From contig NZ_LT635475.1 in NCBI RefSeq assembly GCF_900120165.1, forward strand, positions 620,001 through 684,000: a DNA stretch of 64,000 nucleotides, given 5' to 3'. Position 1 is the stretch's first letter. Each line of letters opens with the position of its first letter. The notes beneath the pieces were generated by a model. It saw only the letters and a list, made by a program, of their open reading frames with translations, did no database searches and had not been told where the DNA came from. Shown piece after piece: positions 53,940 through 62,825 of the stretch. The translations under genes were made by a program, and so were the position numbers. This DNA comes from Ezakiella massiliensis (GTDB taxonomy: Bacteria; Bacillota; Clostridia; Tissierellales; Peptoniphilaceae).

Positions 53940-53973
53940 TGTACATTATACAGTACGTAATTAATGATGTCAA
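53940..53973 (-). promoter_or_regulatory. yefM-yoeB promoter and YefM box
   Basis: Consensus minus-strand promoter TTGACA (53968-53973), 17-bp spacer, TATAAT (53945-53950). TGTACA at 53940-53945 abuts the -10, matching the core of known YefM operators; a second half site GTACTG lies within the spacer. Confidence 0.82.
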
Positions 53974-54023
53974 TATATAGATGATTCTATTGTATTTTTT
54001 ATATCTTTTTCATTCTTTAAACA

Positions 54024-54041
54024 CCAACATTTAAATGTTGG
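54024..54041. repeat. Perfect 18-bp palindrome
   Basis: CCAACATTTAAATGTTGG lies between the divergent yefM and small-RNA promoters. It could be an operator or part of a hairpin; no T-run follows. Confidence 0.7.
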
Positions 54042-54069
54042 AATCATCGCTTCTTCCATTAAATCCTGC

Positions 54070-54098
54070 TTGATTTTTTCTGTAAAAATGGGTATAAT
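54070..54098 (+). promoter_or_regulatory. Promoter of a predicted small RNA
   Basis: TTGATT, 17-bp spacer, TATAAT preceded by TGGG. Followed at a suitable distance by a non-coding stretch and terminator. Confidence 0.72.
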
Positions 54099-54104
54099 AC
54101 ATAT

Positions 54105-54228
54105 ACAAAAGGTCGTCCTCTTCCCACCAAAGGCTACTGATAGTAATTTCTTTAGTTTGAGGGGGTGGGCCTTAGTCTATAAACCAGGATTGTCTCAATT
54201 AAAAGAGAAGATCCTGGTTTGTTTTATT
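54105..54228 (+). ncRNA. Predicted small non-coding RNA, about 120 nt
   Basis: The interval between the promoter at 54070-54098 and a strong terminator (arms AAACCAGGAT and ATCCTGGTTT with an inner TCTC/GAGA, 54181-54220, then GTTTTATTT) has no open frame with a ribosome site. Internal pairing is possible between CCCACC (54124 area) and GGTGGG (54160 area), and between AAAGGC and GCCTT. No Rfam family recognised by eye. It sits between a toxin-antitoxin locus and a tRNA-linked pair of small genes. Confidence 0.6.
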
Positions 54229-54345
54229 TCGTAAATACCTCTTAATGCATAATCTTCAATTATCATAATCTTATCAATAAAACTATATCTACTATTTTAG
54301 CCATACAAGCCTCCTTTTAAATAAAAAAGCACCTCTAAAATCTAT

Positions 54346-54516
54346 TTAGCGTGCTTCTTGTGCTCTTTGTTCTCTTCTTTTTTTCATAAATTCGGAAAGC
54401 TTTCTTCTGTTCTCCTCTCCTCGTTTTTTTTCATCAGGTGTTAACTCATGATAACTTTCCGAGTCTATCCTGGCTCTATAATTTTCATACTTTTCTTTAC
54501 TAGATAGTTTTCCCAT
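54346..54516 (-). CDS. Small charged protein (56 aa), unknown function
   Basis: 56 residues, MGKLSSKEKYENYRARIDSE... ending EQRAQEAR; nearly all helix-forming and rich in Lys, Arg and Glu, with the stretch HELTPDEKKRGEENRRK. Excellent ribosome site CGAGGTGATTTT before ATG 54516. 61 bp below the DUF1871-like gene and probably cotranscribed. No family recognised; a small nucleic-acid-binding or regulatory protein is conceivable. Confidence 0.65.
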   Translation of the reverse strand: MGKLSSKEKYENYRARIDSESYHELTPDEKKRGEENRRKLSEFMKKRREQRAQEAR

Positions 54517-54577
54517 AAAATCACCTCGTTAGTATATATCCAATACATTGTTGACTATTTTCTTCAATCTAGTATCC

Positions 54578-54829
54578 TTACTGTCTTGCATCTAATAATA
54601 GCATAATAAGATTTTCTATGTTTCTTTTATCCTCTTTTATATCTTCAAAATCAAAAAGGCCCTTAACGAATTTCTCAAAAGAATCTTCTCTTATGTCTTT
54701 ATTGCTGTTAAAATATTCTGCAATTTTTCTAATTTCACCGCTGTACTCATCATCAGGTGCAAAATCTAACAAATCATACGGATCCCAGTTATCAATTATC
54801 TCTTTTATTCTTTCATACATTTCTTTCAT
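54578..54829 (-). CDS. DUF1871-like small protein
   Basis: 83 residues, acidic, helical. The N-terminus IKEIIDNWDPYDLLDFAPDDEYSGE matches the DUF1871 pattern (I-x-x-W-D-P-x-x-L-L and DEY), a fold also shared with some immunity-like proteins. It starts 25 bp after the end of tRNA-Pro with no terminator between, so it is probably transcribed from the tRNA promoter. Function unknown. Confidence 0.7.
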   Translation of the reverse strand: MKEMYERIKEIIDNWDPYDLLDFAPDDEYSGEIRKIAEYFNSNKDIREDSFEKFVKGLFDFEDIKEDKRNIENLIMLLLDARQ

Positions 54830-54854
54830 TTTATTTCATTCCCAAAAACAAAAA

Positions 54855-54931
54855 TGGTCGGGATGACAGGATTTGAACCTGCGGCCTCATCGTCCCGAAC
54901 GACGCGCGCTACCGACCTGCGCTACATCCCG
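54855..54931 (-). tRNA. tRNA-Pro (anticodon CGG)
   Basis: 77 nt with CCA encoded. Acceptor CGGGATG / CATCCCG, D arm GCGC/GCGC, anticodon arm CGTCG-TTCGGGA-CGATG, T arm GCAGG-TTCAAAT-CCTGT. Strong promoter 12 bp upstream. Confidence 0.95.
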
Positions 54932-54942
54932 ACAACTTTTTC

Positions 54943-54971
54943 ATTATAGCACTGGCATTTTTCCTTGTCAA
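54943..54971 (-). promoter_or_regulatory. tRNA-Pro promoter
   Basis: Consensus minus-strand TTGACA, 17-bp spacer, TATAAT. The -35 overlaps the stop region of the TRIC gene. Confidence 0.85.
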
Positions 54972-55642
54972 TTATTGACACTGCCATCAAGTAGGTCACT
55001 GTTGACATTTGGCAGGCTCCACCTATATTTTATTGACAGGAGTCTGATCAAGATAATTATTATTACGCTGATTAAAAAAGCCTTGGGCTCTCTGATAAGA
55101 GGTCTAAGGTACAAGAATGAAAGTCCGCCCACAAGGGATGCCATGGCGTAAATTGTATTTCTGGTAAAAATAATTGGGATGAAACCTGATGATATATCCC
55201 GCATGTATCCTCCGCCACATCCTGTGACTATGCCCACAAAAATAAGTAAGAATTTATTTTGCCCGTGGCCCATTCTCATGGCCATGCTAATACCATTTAT
55301 TGTAAAGATGGCAAGTCCAATGGCGTCGAAGACCGATACTACTTTTACATACATAACCATAAATTGTTTGTTATTAAATTTATTATTGTGCATAAAGAAT
55401 AATATAAGGACAATAGCAGTTGCAATCGAAACGCTGGTATAAACCGTTTTTATAAAGGCGGTTGGTGGCGTTATCCCTAGGATTATATCTCTAAATACGC
55501 CCCCACCTACTGCAGTCATAACTGCGATGACAATTATGCCAAAGATATCCATGCCCTTTCTGATTGCAACCAGGGCCCCAGATGATGCAAATGCAATTGT
55601 ACCTATTATTTCTAAAATATAGTATAGCCTATCAAAGTCCAC
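54968..55642 (-). CDS. TRIC-type cation channel family protein (UPF0126)
   Basis: 224-residue membrane protein of two homologous three-helix repeats plus a seventh helix. Each repeat carries the family GG-x-x-RD element: VGGGVFRDIILG and CGGGYMRDISSG. Bacterial members are monovalent cation or amino-acid related channels (YadS/YicG). Start 18 bp after the cardiolipin synthase stop. Confidence 0.92.
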   Translation of the reverse strand: MDFDRLYYILEIIGTIAFASSGALVAIRKGMDIFGIIVIAVMTAVGGGVFRDIILGITPPTAFIKTVYTSVSIATAIVLILFFMHNNKFNNKQFMVMYVKVVSVFDAIGLAIFTINGISMAMRMGHGQNKFLLIFVGIVTGCGGGYMRDISSGFIPIIFTRNTIYAMASLVGGLSFLYLRPLIREPKAFLISVIIIILIRLLSIKYRWSLPNVNSDLLDGSVNN

Positions 55643-55659
55643 TAAGGTCCTCCTCTTTC

Positions 55660-57108
55660 TTATAATAATGGGCTTAACAATCTGGAGAAGTTTTCCTTTA
55701 CCTTGACAATCTTAGATCTCTTGTCGTAGATTTCCTTGGTAATCTCGCTTGAATTTTTTTCTATATCTGTCAAAAATTTATTAGAAAATTTAAGGGCGGT
55801 TTCCTTGTCATAGACAAAGGCGTTGATTTCAAAATTCAAATGAAAACTGCGTTCGTCCATGTTGGAAGTCCCAACTGTTAAAATTTCATCGTCAATTATC
55901 ATGACTTTGGAATGTTGGAAGCCCTTTTCATAAAAATAAAATTTGACTCCCGCCTTCAATAGATCTCCCACATAAGACAGGTTGGCCCAGTAGATAAATG
56001 GGTGGTCGCCCTTGTAGGGAAGCATGACTCTGATGTCAACTCCAGAGAGGCTGGCAACCCTAAGACCTTCAAGGACCGAATCGTCAGGAATGAAATAAGG
56101 CGTTTCTATATAAATAGTTTTTTCTGCCAAGGAGATCATCTTTAGCATGCCGTCTTTTACACTAGGCCAAATGGAGTCAGGCCCAGCACTTACGATTTGC
56201 ATTGGAATTTTACCTGAGGCTTCTGGATTTCTAATTGGTTTTTTATATTGAACTTCCTTGCCTGCTGCAAATGAAAAGTCCAGTTCAAAACGATATTGGA
56301 ATTTTTGAACGGCGTCTCCAGTGACTCTTATTGCTGAGTCCCTCCAGCCATCAAATTTCCTGCCGCCTGTAATGTATTCATCGCCAATATTGTATCCGCC
56401 AACATAACCGATTTTACCATCAATTACATAATTTTTTCTGTGGTTGCGGTAGTTAATCCGCGGTGATATAAAAGAAATAAAGAAGGGGAAGAAAAATTCA
56501 ACTTGCACTCCGCCAGCCCTAGCCCTTTTGACTTGCTTTTTCCAAAAAGTTCTAGCACCCATGCCATCTGCTAAGAGCTTGACATCCAGGCCGTCTTGAG
56601 CCCTCTCGATAAGCAGGTCAACAAGTTCTTGGCCAATCTTGTCCGCCCTCATAATATAAGTCTGAATGTAAATATATTCTTTGGCATTTCTGATATCTTC
56701 AAAAAGTTGGTCAAAAAGTTCTTGGCCTTCAAAAACAGTTTGAATTTCATTGTTAAAAGTGAGTTTGCTTTGAGAGTTTAGATAGAGCATTTGAAAGAGA
56801 CTTTCGTATCTTCCCAGATAATTCCGCTCAGCCATGGCCGCATTATAAGAGAGCAAAAAATCTTCGTTGGCGTCCAAATGGCCCTTGTTAGTGCCCAGGT
56901 CTTTGATGCCCTTCGATTCAAACATCTTCCGCTTGTTAAAGTCGCGGCCCAACCACAAATACAAAAAGAAACCGGCGCCTGGCAAAAGGACCATAATCAT
57001 GATCCATAGCCAGGTCGACCTGGTGTTCCGCCTTTCCATAACTATAATTACAATGGCTAAAACTGTATTTATCCACAATAAGTTAGAAAAAATTTTTGCA
57101 GCAGTCAT
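55660..57108 (-). CDS. cls: Cardiolipin synthase
   Basis: 482 residues, phospholipase-D superfamily; condenses two phosphatidylglycerols at the membrane. Two N-terminal membrane helices (about 5-25, 35-52) precede two HKD motifs: NHRKNYVIDGKIGYVGG and QHSKVMIIDDEILTVG. Normal length. It is 21 bp after typA. Confidence 0.95.
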   Translation of the reverse strand: MTAAKIFSNLLWINTVLAIVIIVMERRNTRSTWLWIMIMVLLPGAGFFLYLWLGRDFNKRKMFESKGIKDLGTNKGHLDANEDFLLSYNAAMAERNYLGRYESLFQMLYLNSQSKLTFNNEIQTVFEGQELFDQLFEDIRNAKEYIYIQTYIMRADKIGQELVDLLIERAQDGLDVKLLADGMGARTFWKKQVKRARAGGVQVEFFFPFFISFISPRINYRNHRKNYVIDGKIGYVGGYNIGDEYITGGRKFDGWRDSAIRVTGDAVQKFQYRFELDFSFAAGKEVQYKKPIRNPEASGKIPMQIVSAGPDSIWPSVKDGMLKMISLAEKTIYIETPYFIPDDSVLEGLRVASLSGVDIRVMLPYKGDHPFIYWANLSYVGDLLKAGVKFYFYEKGFQHSKVMIIDDEILTVGTSNMDERSFHLNFEINAFVYDKETALKFSNKFLTDIEKNSSEITKEIYDKRSKIVKVKENFSRLLSPLL

Positions 57109-57129
57109 CTTCTATCCCTTTAAATCCTT

Positions 57130-58935
57130 TTACTTTTTACTCTTGTATCTCTTTTGATTTGATAAAATTTTCTTTCTAAGTCTAATTGATTTTGGAGTTA
57201 CCTCGATCAATTCGTCGTCTTCTATAAATTCCAGGGCTTCTTCCAAGCTCATAACGATTGGAGGCACAAGCCTCAATGCGTCATCTGTACCTGCAGCCCT
57301 CATGTTTGTCTTTTGTTTTTCCTTGCCGACATTTACTTCAATGTCAAGGCCCTTTGGATTTTCGCCCACAATCATGCCCTCGTAAACTTCAACGCCTGGC
57401 CCTATAAATAAGTTGCCACGCTCTTGGGCTTGGTAGAGGCCGTAAGAAGTTGAAGTTGTCGTTTCAAATGCAATCAAAGATCCCATTTGTCTTTTTGGAA
57501 TGTCACCCTTATAAGGTTCATAGGCCTTGAATTCTGTATTTAAAATTCCTTCGCCCCTGGTGTCTGTCATAAATTCTTGGCGGTAACCGATAAGGCCGCG
57601 AGCAGGAATATCAAATTCCAATCTAGAATAGCCGCCCCTTGACTCGGTCATATTGCGGAGCTCGCCCCGTCTTTGGCCAAGCTTATCCATTACAGGACCA
57701 ATGTAGGCCTGGTCAACGTCAATCGTTACCCTTTCAATTGGTTCGCACTTTCTGCCGTCGATTTCCCTGTAGATAACTTGTGGTTTTGAAACTTGGAATT
57801 CGTAGCCTTCCCTTCTCATTGTTTCAATTAAAACTGAGATGTGGAGTTCACCACGACCATAAACGATAAAGCTATCTGTCGTGTCAGTTTCTTTAACCTT
57901 CATGGAAACGTTGGTTTCTATTTCCTTCATCAAGCGTGCACGTACCTGCCTACTGGTTACAAAATCGCCCTCGCGACCTGCAAATGGTGAATCGTTTACG
58001 CTAAAGGTCATAGAAATTGTTGGCTCTGAAATTTTAACAAATTCAAGAGCCTCTTCGCCTTCAACTGTTATGGTGTCTCCGATTTCTATATCTTCAATGC
58101 CACTTATAGCTACAATATTGCCGGCTGTTGAATTTTCGACTTCAACTCTATTTAAGCCATCAAATTCAAAGAGTCCACTGATCTTTGCCTTGGCGTGTCT
58201 ATCAGGATAAGCCTTGTTGATAACAACCATATTTTGCTTTTGGCTAATAGCCCCACTTTCGATTTTACCAATACCAATACGGCCAAGAAAATCAGAGTAG
58301 TCAATGGTCGAGATAAGGAGCTTTGGATTTGCATCCACGTCTCCGTTTGGCCTTGGAATGTATTTTATAATCGCATCAAAGAGATCTTTCATATCCTTTG
58401 CTGGCTCTAAAGCGCTGTAGCCGCAGTAGCCGTCCCTGGCTGATGCAAATAAAAATGGAGCATCCAATTGATCGTCGCTGGCGCCCAGTTCGATAAATAA
58501 ATCCAAAACCTCGTCAATGACGTCATCAATGCGGGCGTCTTTTCTGTCAATTTTATTAATAACAACAATAACCTTGAGGCCCAGTTCAAGTGCCTTCTTC
58601 AAAACAAATTTGGTCTGTGGCATTGGTCCCTCGTAGGCATCTACCAGCAAGAGAACCCCGCTGGCCATCTTTAAAACCCGCTCAACCTCGCCACCAAAAT
58701 CGGCGTGGCCCGGTGTATCAATAATATTAATCTTGGTATCATTATAATAAATCGCTGTATTTTTACTTGTAATTGTAATTCCGCGTTCGCGTTCAATATC
58801 GCCCGAGTCCATGACCCTGTCCTTGACAACTTGATTTTGTCTAAAAATCCCAGATTGTCTGAGCATGGAGTCGACCAAAGTTGTCTTGCCGTGGTCAACG
58901 TGAGCGATAATTGCTATATTTCTAATATCTTCCAT
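57130..58935 (-). CDS. typA: Ribosome-associated GTPase TypA/BipA
   Basis: 601-residue translational GTPase for stress and ribosome assembly. P-loop [36 protein letters not shown], and the BipA C-terminal domain with RGLIGYRQEFMTDTRGEG. Full length. Followed by cls and the TRIC gene in the same direction. Confidence 0.97.
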   Translation of the reverse strand: MEDIRNIAIIAHVDHGKTTLVDSMLRQSGIFRQNQVVKDRVMDSGDIERERGITITSKNTAIYYNDTKINIIDTPGHADFGGEVERVLKMASGVLLLVDAYEGPMPQTKFVLKKALELGLKVIVVINKIDRKDARIDDVIDEVLDLFIELGASDDQLDAPFLFASARDGYCGYSALEPAKDMKDLFDAIIKYIPRPNGDVDANPKLLISTIDYSDFLGRIGIGKIESGAISQKQNMVVINKAYPDRHAKAKISGLFEFDGLNRVEVENSTAGNIVAISGIEDIEIGDTITVEGEEALEFVKISEPTISMTFSVNDSPFAGREGDFVTSRQVRARLMKEIETNVSMKVKETDTTDSFIVYGRGELHISVLIETMRREGYEFQVSKPQVIYREIDGRKCEPIERVTIDVDQAYIGPVMDKLGQRRGELRNMTESRGGYSRLEFDIPARGLIGYRQEFMTDTRGEGILNTEFKAYEPYKGDIPKRQMGSLIAFETTTSTSYGLYQAQERGNLFIGPGVEVYEGMIVGENPKGLDIEVNVGKEKQKTNMRAAGTDDALRLVPPIVMSLEEALEFIEDDELIEVTPKSIRLRKKILSNQKRYKSKK

Positions 58936-58972
58936 AAAAACTTCCTTTCACCCGTAATTATACAACAAAAAA

Positions 58973-58991
58973 GGCACTCTTTACAAGTGCC
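58973..58991 (-). terminator. Terminator after the HATPase gene
   Basis: GGCACT / AGTGCC stem and T6 on the minus strand. Confidence 0.72.
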
Positions 58992-59011
58992 AAAGCGTTT
59001 ATAATCAGTTT

Positions 59012-59398
59012 TTACTTAATATATTTAATGCAAGTGACAATATTTGCACAAGCCTGGAGCTCATCAGTCAGTGCTCCCACAATGCCAAGCCCCCTGCCTC
59101 CCATTAGTGACGCGTCTGACCTTGGCCTTAGAGGCCTTGTAATTCCCTTGCCCTCATCCTTGACTGCAATGGTGATTTGCGAGTCCAAAATGTGGATGGC
59201 TAGCCAAATATTTTTTCTCTCATCCATCATATTCCCATGCATGGCCGAGTTAATCATGAGTTCGTTAAGTATGAGCCTAATATCAAAAAGCTCTTCATCA
59301 TCATTTATGTAATTGCTAATCAGGTCCATAACATTGCGGTTGAAATTTTTTATGTCATCAATGTTTGAGCTAACCGACGCATAGTAATCAAAACTCAT
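59012..59398 (-). CDS. Anti-sigma-factor-like serine kinase domain (HATPase_c)
   Basis: 128 residues, RsbW/SpoIIAB-type GHKL ATPase. N box LILNELMINSAMHGN, G1 VKDEGKGI, G2 GGRGLGIV. No sigma factor or anti-anti-sigma (STAS) gene is adjacent, so its partner is not evident. Single-gene unit with its own terminator. Confidence 0.87.
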   Translation of the reverse strand: MSFDYYASVSSNIDDIKNFNRNVMDLISNYINDDEELFDIRLILNELMINSAMHGNMMDERKNIWLAIHILDSQITIAVKDEGKGITRPLRPRSDASLMGGRGLGIVGALTDELQACANIVTCIKYIK

Positions 59399-59580
59399 GG
59401 TCTCACCCCTTTCCTAAAGATTTTATACCCCCTTTAAAATTTTATAAACAGAAAAAGCCCTTAAATTGCAATTTCCATTGATTTTTATTAATTTTATTTA
59501 ACAAAAGTCTCTTTTGTTTTTTTGCAAAAAATAAATTTTTTCTGATAAGTGTTTTTGATGAAGAAAATTTGCCCACAAAA

Positions 59581-59614
59581 AAACTGCATTAACTTTTAAA
59601 AAGCCATGCAGTTT
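59581..59614 (-). terminator. Terminator of the murJ operon
   Basis: AAACTGCAT / ATGCAGTTT stem and T7 on the minus strand. Confidence 0.8.
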
Positions 59615-59618
59615 AATT

Positions 59619-60542
59619 TTATTTTTTATAAATTGTCCAAGCCCCTTTTACGATTTGAGTCAGCTCATCAAAGGGTAGTTCCCTTAGCGAATACTCGATT
59701 GAGTTGGAATCGTTTATTATAAAGCCCTTGTCATTGTAGCCAACTATTAACATATAGTGGCCAATATTTGTAAACTTGGACTTGCCAATATTTATAAGTA
59801 TGGGATTACCCGTATCCAAATGTCTCTTGTACTTGGCTTCTACCGTTGGCAAATTGTCAGAACCTATACCCCGGCTGGCTAGAAGATCTCGAATGCCCTC
59901 CCAGGAAGTCCCAATATTTTTTAAATAATAATTCTTCTCCCTCATCTCATCCATAATTGCAAGGGGATTTTCCGAGCCGCCGTAGCCGTTTATAATCATG
60001 GTCGCAGTTGTCGGACCACAGCCGATGATTGCATATGGCTCTTCGTATTCCCTGTAGCCCCAACGCTCATCCCAGAGAATGTATAAAGGAAATTGCCTAT
60101 TTAATTCGTAACTTTCCTCTGGCTTTGAGCTGATTTCATCAAAGGTATTTTTCTTGTCAGCGTAGGCCCGCACAAAGGCAAGGGCCCTTGGTCGATTAGC
60201 TCCCAGCTTTAAAAAACTCTCCGGATAAAGGTCGGCGTGGTCGTAAATGTATTTGGCGTCCTCAGATTTTTCTCCGTAAGTCTTTAGCCTTTGAAGAGCT
60301 GCCTCCTTGTTATCGACAAGTTTTTCTTGCAATTCAATTGGCTGGACATCTGCATCTTTATTTTTTACGACCTCGATATCCTCGTTTTGTTCTGTATTTT
60401 CTTTTGTATCTTCAATCACTTTTATATTTTCCTTATCGCCCTCAATCCTTGCTATATACTTGTCCTCAAGGACTATATAAATCATTACGACCGCAGCGAT
60501 CAGACCAAACATATAAAAAATTGTTCTTTTAATTTTCCCCAT
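59619..60542 (-). CDS. Membrane-anchored C39-like cysteine peptidase
   Basis: 307 residues. One N-terminal membrane helix (about 6-26), then a charged linker, then a Peptidase_C39_2 domain: catalytic Cys in IIGCGPTTATMIINGYGG, His in IGHYMLIVGYN and the following FIINDSN. The enzyme faces outside the cell. Ten bp after murJ. Probably wall or peptide processing; substrate unknown. Confidence 0.87.
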   Translation of the reverse strand: MGKIKRTIFYMFGLIAAVVMIYIVLEDKYIARIEGDKENIKVIEDTKENTEQNEDIEVVKNKDADVQPIELQEKLVDNKEAALQRLKTYGEKSEDAKYIYDHADLYPESFLKLGANRPRALAFVRAYADKKNTFDEISSKPEESYELNRQFPLYILWDERWGYREYEEPYAIIGCGPTTATMIINGYGGSENPLAIMDEMREKNYYLKNIGTSWEGIRDLLASRGIGSDNLPTVEAKYKRHLDTGNPILINIGKSKFTNIGHYMLIVGYNDKGFIINDSNSIEYSLRELPFDELTQIVKGAWTIYKK

Positions 60543-60551
60543 AAGCTTCCT

Positions 60552-62093
60552 TTATTTTTTGAATTTAGCTTTTACAGTTTCGATTAGCAAGTGGACTTCC
60601 CTTACCCTTAGGGCCTTGCAGGCTAGAATATAAATTATAACTGACAAAGCAATTGTTACTAAGAGCATCAAGGCTTGCATGCCCCTGCCCACTGCAAAAA
60701 CTATAATGGCATCGTAAATCAGCTTGGTAAATACTCCCATAACAAGGCTTGCCAAGGCCATTTTGGCCATGTTTATGAGGACATTTGCCTCATTAAAGGC
60801 AACTTTTTTTCTAAGGAGTACATAAAGAGTCACCGCTGAAAACAAAGATGAAATTGCAGTTGCAAGTGCAAGACCCCTGTGGGCCAAAAATCCTATCAAT
60901 AAAAAATTCAAGAGGATATTTATGCCAACAGAAATCATTCCCGTAATCATCGGCGTTCGGGTGTCCTTCATTGAGTAATACATATTTTCCAGGGTCATCC
61001 TAAAGCTTTGTCCTATAAGTCCCGGTGCGTAAAATAAAAGTGCACCCGATGTTAAAATCGTAGCCGTTTGGTCAAAGCGACCCCTTTCAAAGAGGACTTT
61101 GACAATTGGCGTGGATAAAATCATCATGCCAACGGTCGCCGGCAAAACTACAAGGGCTACCAGGCTCATGGATGATTCAAAAAGTTCGCCAGTTTTCTTG
61201 ACATCTCTTTCTTCAACGGCCTTGGCGAGTTTAGGAAATACAACCGAAGTGATGGCCACAACAAAAACAGAGATGACCATGGTGTTTACCTTTGACGCGT
61301 AGCCAAGCGATGAAACCGAACCTTCGACTAGCTTTGAAGCAAGCGACCGGTCGATTAGCATATTTAATTGGTAGACTGCGCTGGATAAAATTATTGGCAT
61401 GACCAATTTAAAGGTTTCACTTATGTGTTCATCGTGAATTTGCGGTTTAAATTTGTATTTGAGTCCCCGCTCTCTGAGGGCTGGGATTTGTATAAAAAAT
61501 TGGCTGGATGAAGCCACAAGTGTACAGACCATGAGTCCTGTTACAGAAGGATTTTTTTGAACCAACAAATAGATTATAAAAATAAAATTGTAGGGTATAC
61601 CCATGAGTGCGTGAGGTCCATAGACTTGGTCGGACTGCAGGTAAGCGTTCGACACATAGGTAAAGGATAAAAATACAATCATGGGCAGGCCCAGTCTTAG
61701 CAGGTAGACGACCGCATCAAAGACGCGGCCTTCAAAACCAACTGCCAATAATTTTACATAAGGCCTTGCAAGCACGAAAACAAGGGCCATAAGCGCCAGC
61801 GTTATGACCAGGGTTATGCTCATAATATTAGAATAGAAATTGTTTTTGCCCTCTCTGCCGTATTTTCTTTTGACCTCAGCAAAGATTGGGACCAAGGTCG
61901 TCTGTAAACCTCCGCCCAAAAGTCCCATTACAATAATTATACCATTGGTGGCTGTGTAATAGATGTCGGAGTCCTGGCTTGCACCAAAACCACGGGCAAT
62001 CAAAACCTCGCGTACGAATCCAAGTATTTTTGAAATCATTAAAAACAAGGATACAACGGCCGCCCACTTCCTGGTGTTGTCTTTTTTACTCAT
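60552..62093 (-). CDS. murJ: Lipid II flippase MurJ
   Basis: 513-residue MOP-superfamily protein with 14 predicted helices that moves lipid II to the outer face. Begins with the typical RKWAAVVSLFLMISKILGFVRE; further hallmarks are GLLGGGLQTTLVPIF and PGLIGQSFRMTLENMYYSMKDTRTP. Standard length. Second-to-last gene of the operon from comF. Confidence 0.94.
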   Translation of the reverse strand: MSKKDNTRKWAAVVSLFLMISKILGFVREVLIARGFGASQDSDIYYTATNGIIIVMGLLGGGLQTTLVPIFAEVKRKYGREGKNNFYSNIMSITLVITLALMALVFVLARPYVKLLAVGFEGRVFDAVVYLLRLGLPMIVFLSFTYVSNAYLQSDQVYGPHALMGIPYNFIFIIYLLVQKNPSVTGLMVCTLVASSSQFFIQIPALRERGLKYKFKPQIHDEHISETFKLVMPIILSSAVYQLNMLIDRSLASKLVEGSVSSLGYASKVNTMVISVFVVAITSVVFPKLAKAVEERDVKKTGELFESSMSLVALVVLPATVGMMILSTPIVKVLFERGRFDQTATILTSGALLFYAPGLIGQSFRMTLENMYYSMKDTRTPMITGMISVGINILLNFLLIGFLAHRGLALATAISSLFSAVTLYVLLRKKVAFNEANVLINMAKMALASLVMGVFTKLIYDAIIVFAVGRGMQALMLLVTIALSVIIYILACKALRVREVHLLIETVKAKFKK

Positions 62094-62102
62094 CTTTATA
62101 GG

Positions 62103-62330
62103 TTAGTTTTCCTCTTCTTTGTTTTTTAACTCTGCTTCTTGTTGTTGGTGGCGGATACGCAGTTCTTCCTTGTGGTCCATAACTGGCTCTTTGCTAACTG
62201 ATTCTGCCTCAACAGTCTTTAAAACGCGAGTTTCTTTTACAACTGGTGTGTAAACTGTGTCTAATTTATGCATAAGTCCATCGATTTTTGCATTTAATTC
62301 TTCTTTAATTCTTTCAAATTTGTCTTCCAT
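62103..62330 (-). CDS. Small coiled-coil protein, unknown function
   Basis: 75 residues, highly charged and helical: MEDKFERIKEELNAKIDG at the start, HQQQEAELKNKEEEN at the end, with a Val/Thr-rich centre. No membrane segment. AGGAGG site upstream. Nine bp ahead of murJ, so possibly an envelope accessory. No family recognised. Confidence 0.75.
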   Translation of the reverse strand: MEDKFERIKEELNAKIDGLMHKLDTVYTPVVKETRVLKTVEAESVSKEPVMDHKEELRIRHQQQEAELKNKEEEN

Positions 62331-62342
62331 ATTGATCCTCCT

Positions 62343-62825
62343 TTAATCGTCTATGGTTCTTTCATAGCCCGCTGTAAAAATCCCCATCATAGTTATGCAT
62401 GAGATAATGCAGGCCAGATTCAAGTATATAAAATAATCTTCTACTTCAAAAAAGTATGTTAACATTATTATAAGAGGCGTTGTGATGGCCTCGAGTGCCA
62501 AGGTATACAAGTTTGTATAAACCATTATCATCTCTAAAAAAGTTGGCGCTTGTGGGTACATAAGAACTGCAATTAGCGATAGGACCGAGCCAATTATTAG
62601 AAGGCCGTGAATCCCATAAACTGCAGTCTTGTAATCTATCTTTTGTTTGCCAATATATCTGCCAGCAAAATACCAAATGATTAAAAAAATCAGAGAAAGA
62701 CCTATGCCCAACAAATTTTTATATTCCATAGTCCTCATAGTAAAGTCATACACCATTGAGTAGACAATGGGCATGGTAAAGACTATAAAGAGCCTCATAA
62801 AATTTTCTTTGGTCAATTTTTTCAT
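62343..62825 (-). CDS. Five-helix membrane protein, unknown function
   Basis: 160 residues with hydrophobic segments at about 10-28, 35-53, 68-88, 96-118 and 130-152. Overlaps the apbE stop by 4 bp, indicating coupling. No domain recognised; its position between apbE and murJ is the only clue. Confidence 0.78.
   Translation of the reverse strand: MKKLTKENFMRLFIVFTMPIVYSMVYDFTMRTMEYKNLLGIGLSLIFLIIWYFAGRYIGKQKIDYKTAVYGIHGLLIIGSVLSLIAVLMYPQAPTFLEMIMVYTNLYTLALEAITTPLIIMLTYFFEVEDYFIYLNLACIISCITMMGIFTAGYERTIDD

Noticed and set aside
54263..54304. 13-codon frame MAKIVDIVLLIRL with a strong AAGGAGG on the minus strand
   Set aside because: Very short; a neighbouring frame continues in a coding-like way for about 24 codons, so it may be the remnant of a frameshifted gene or a leader peptide, but there is not enough to call either.
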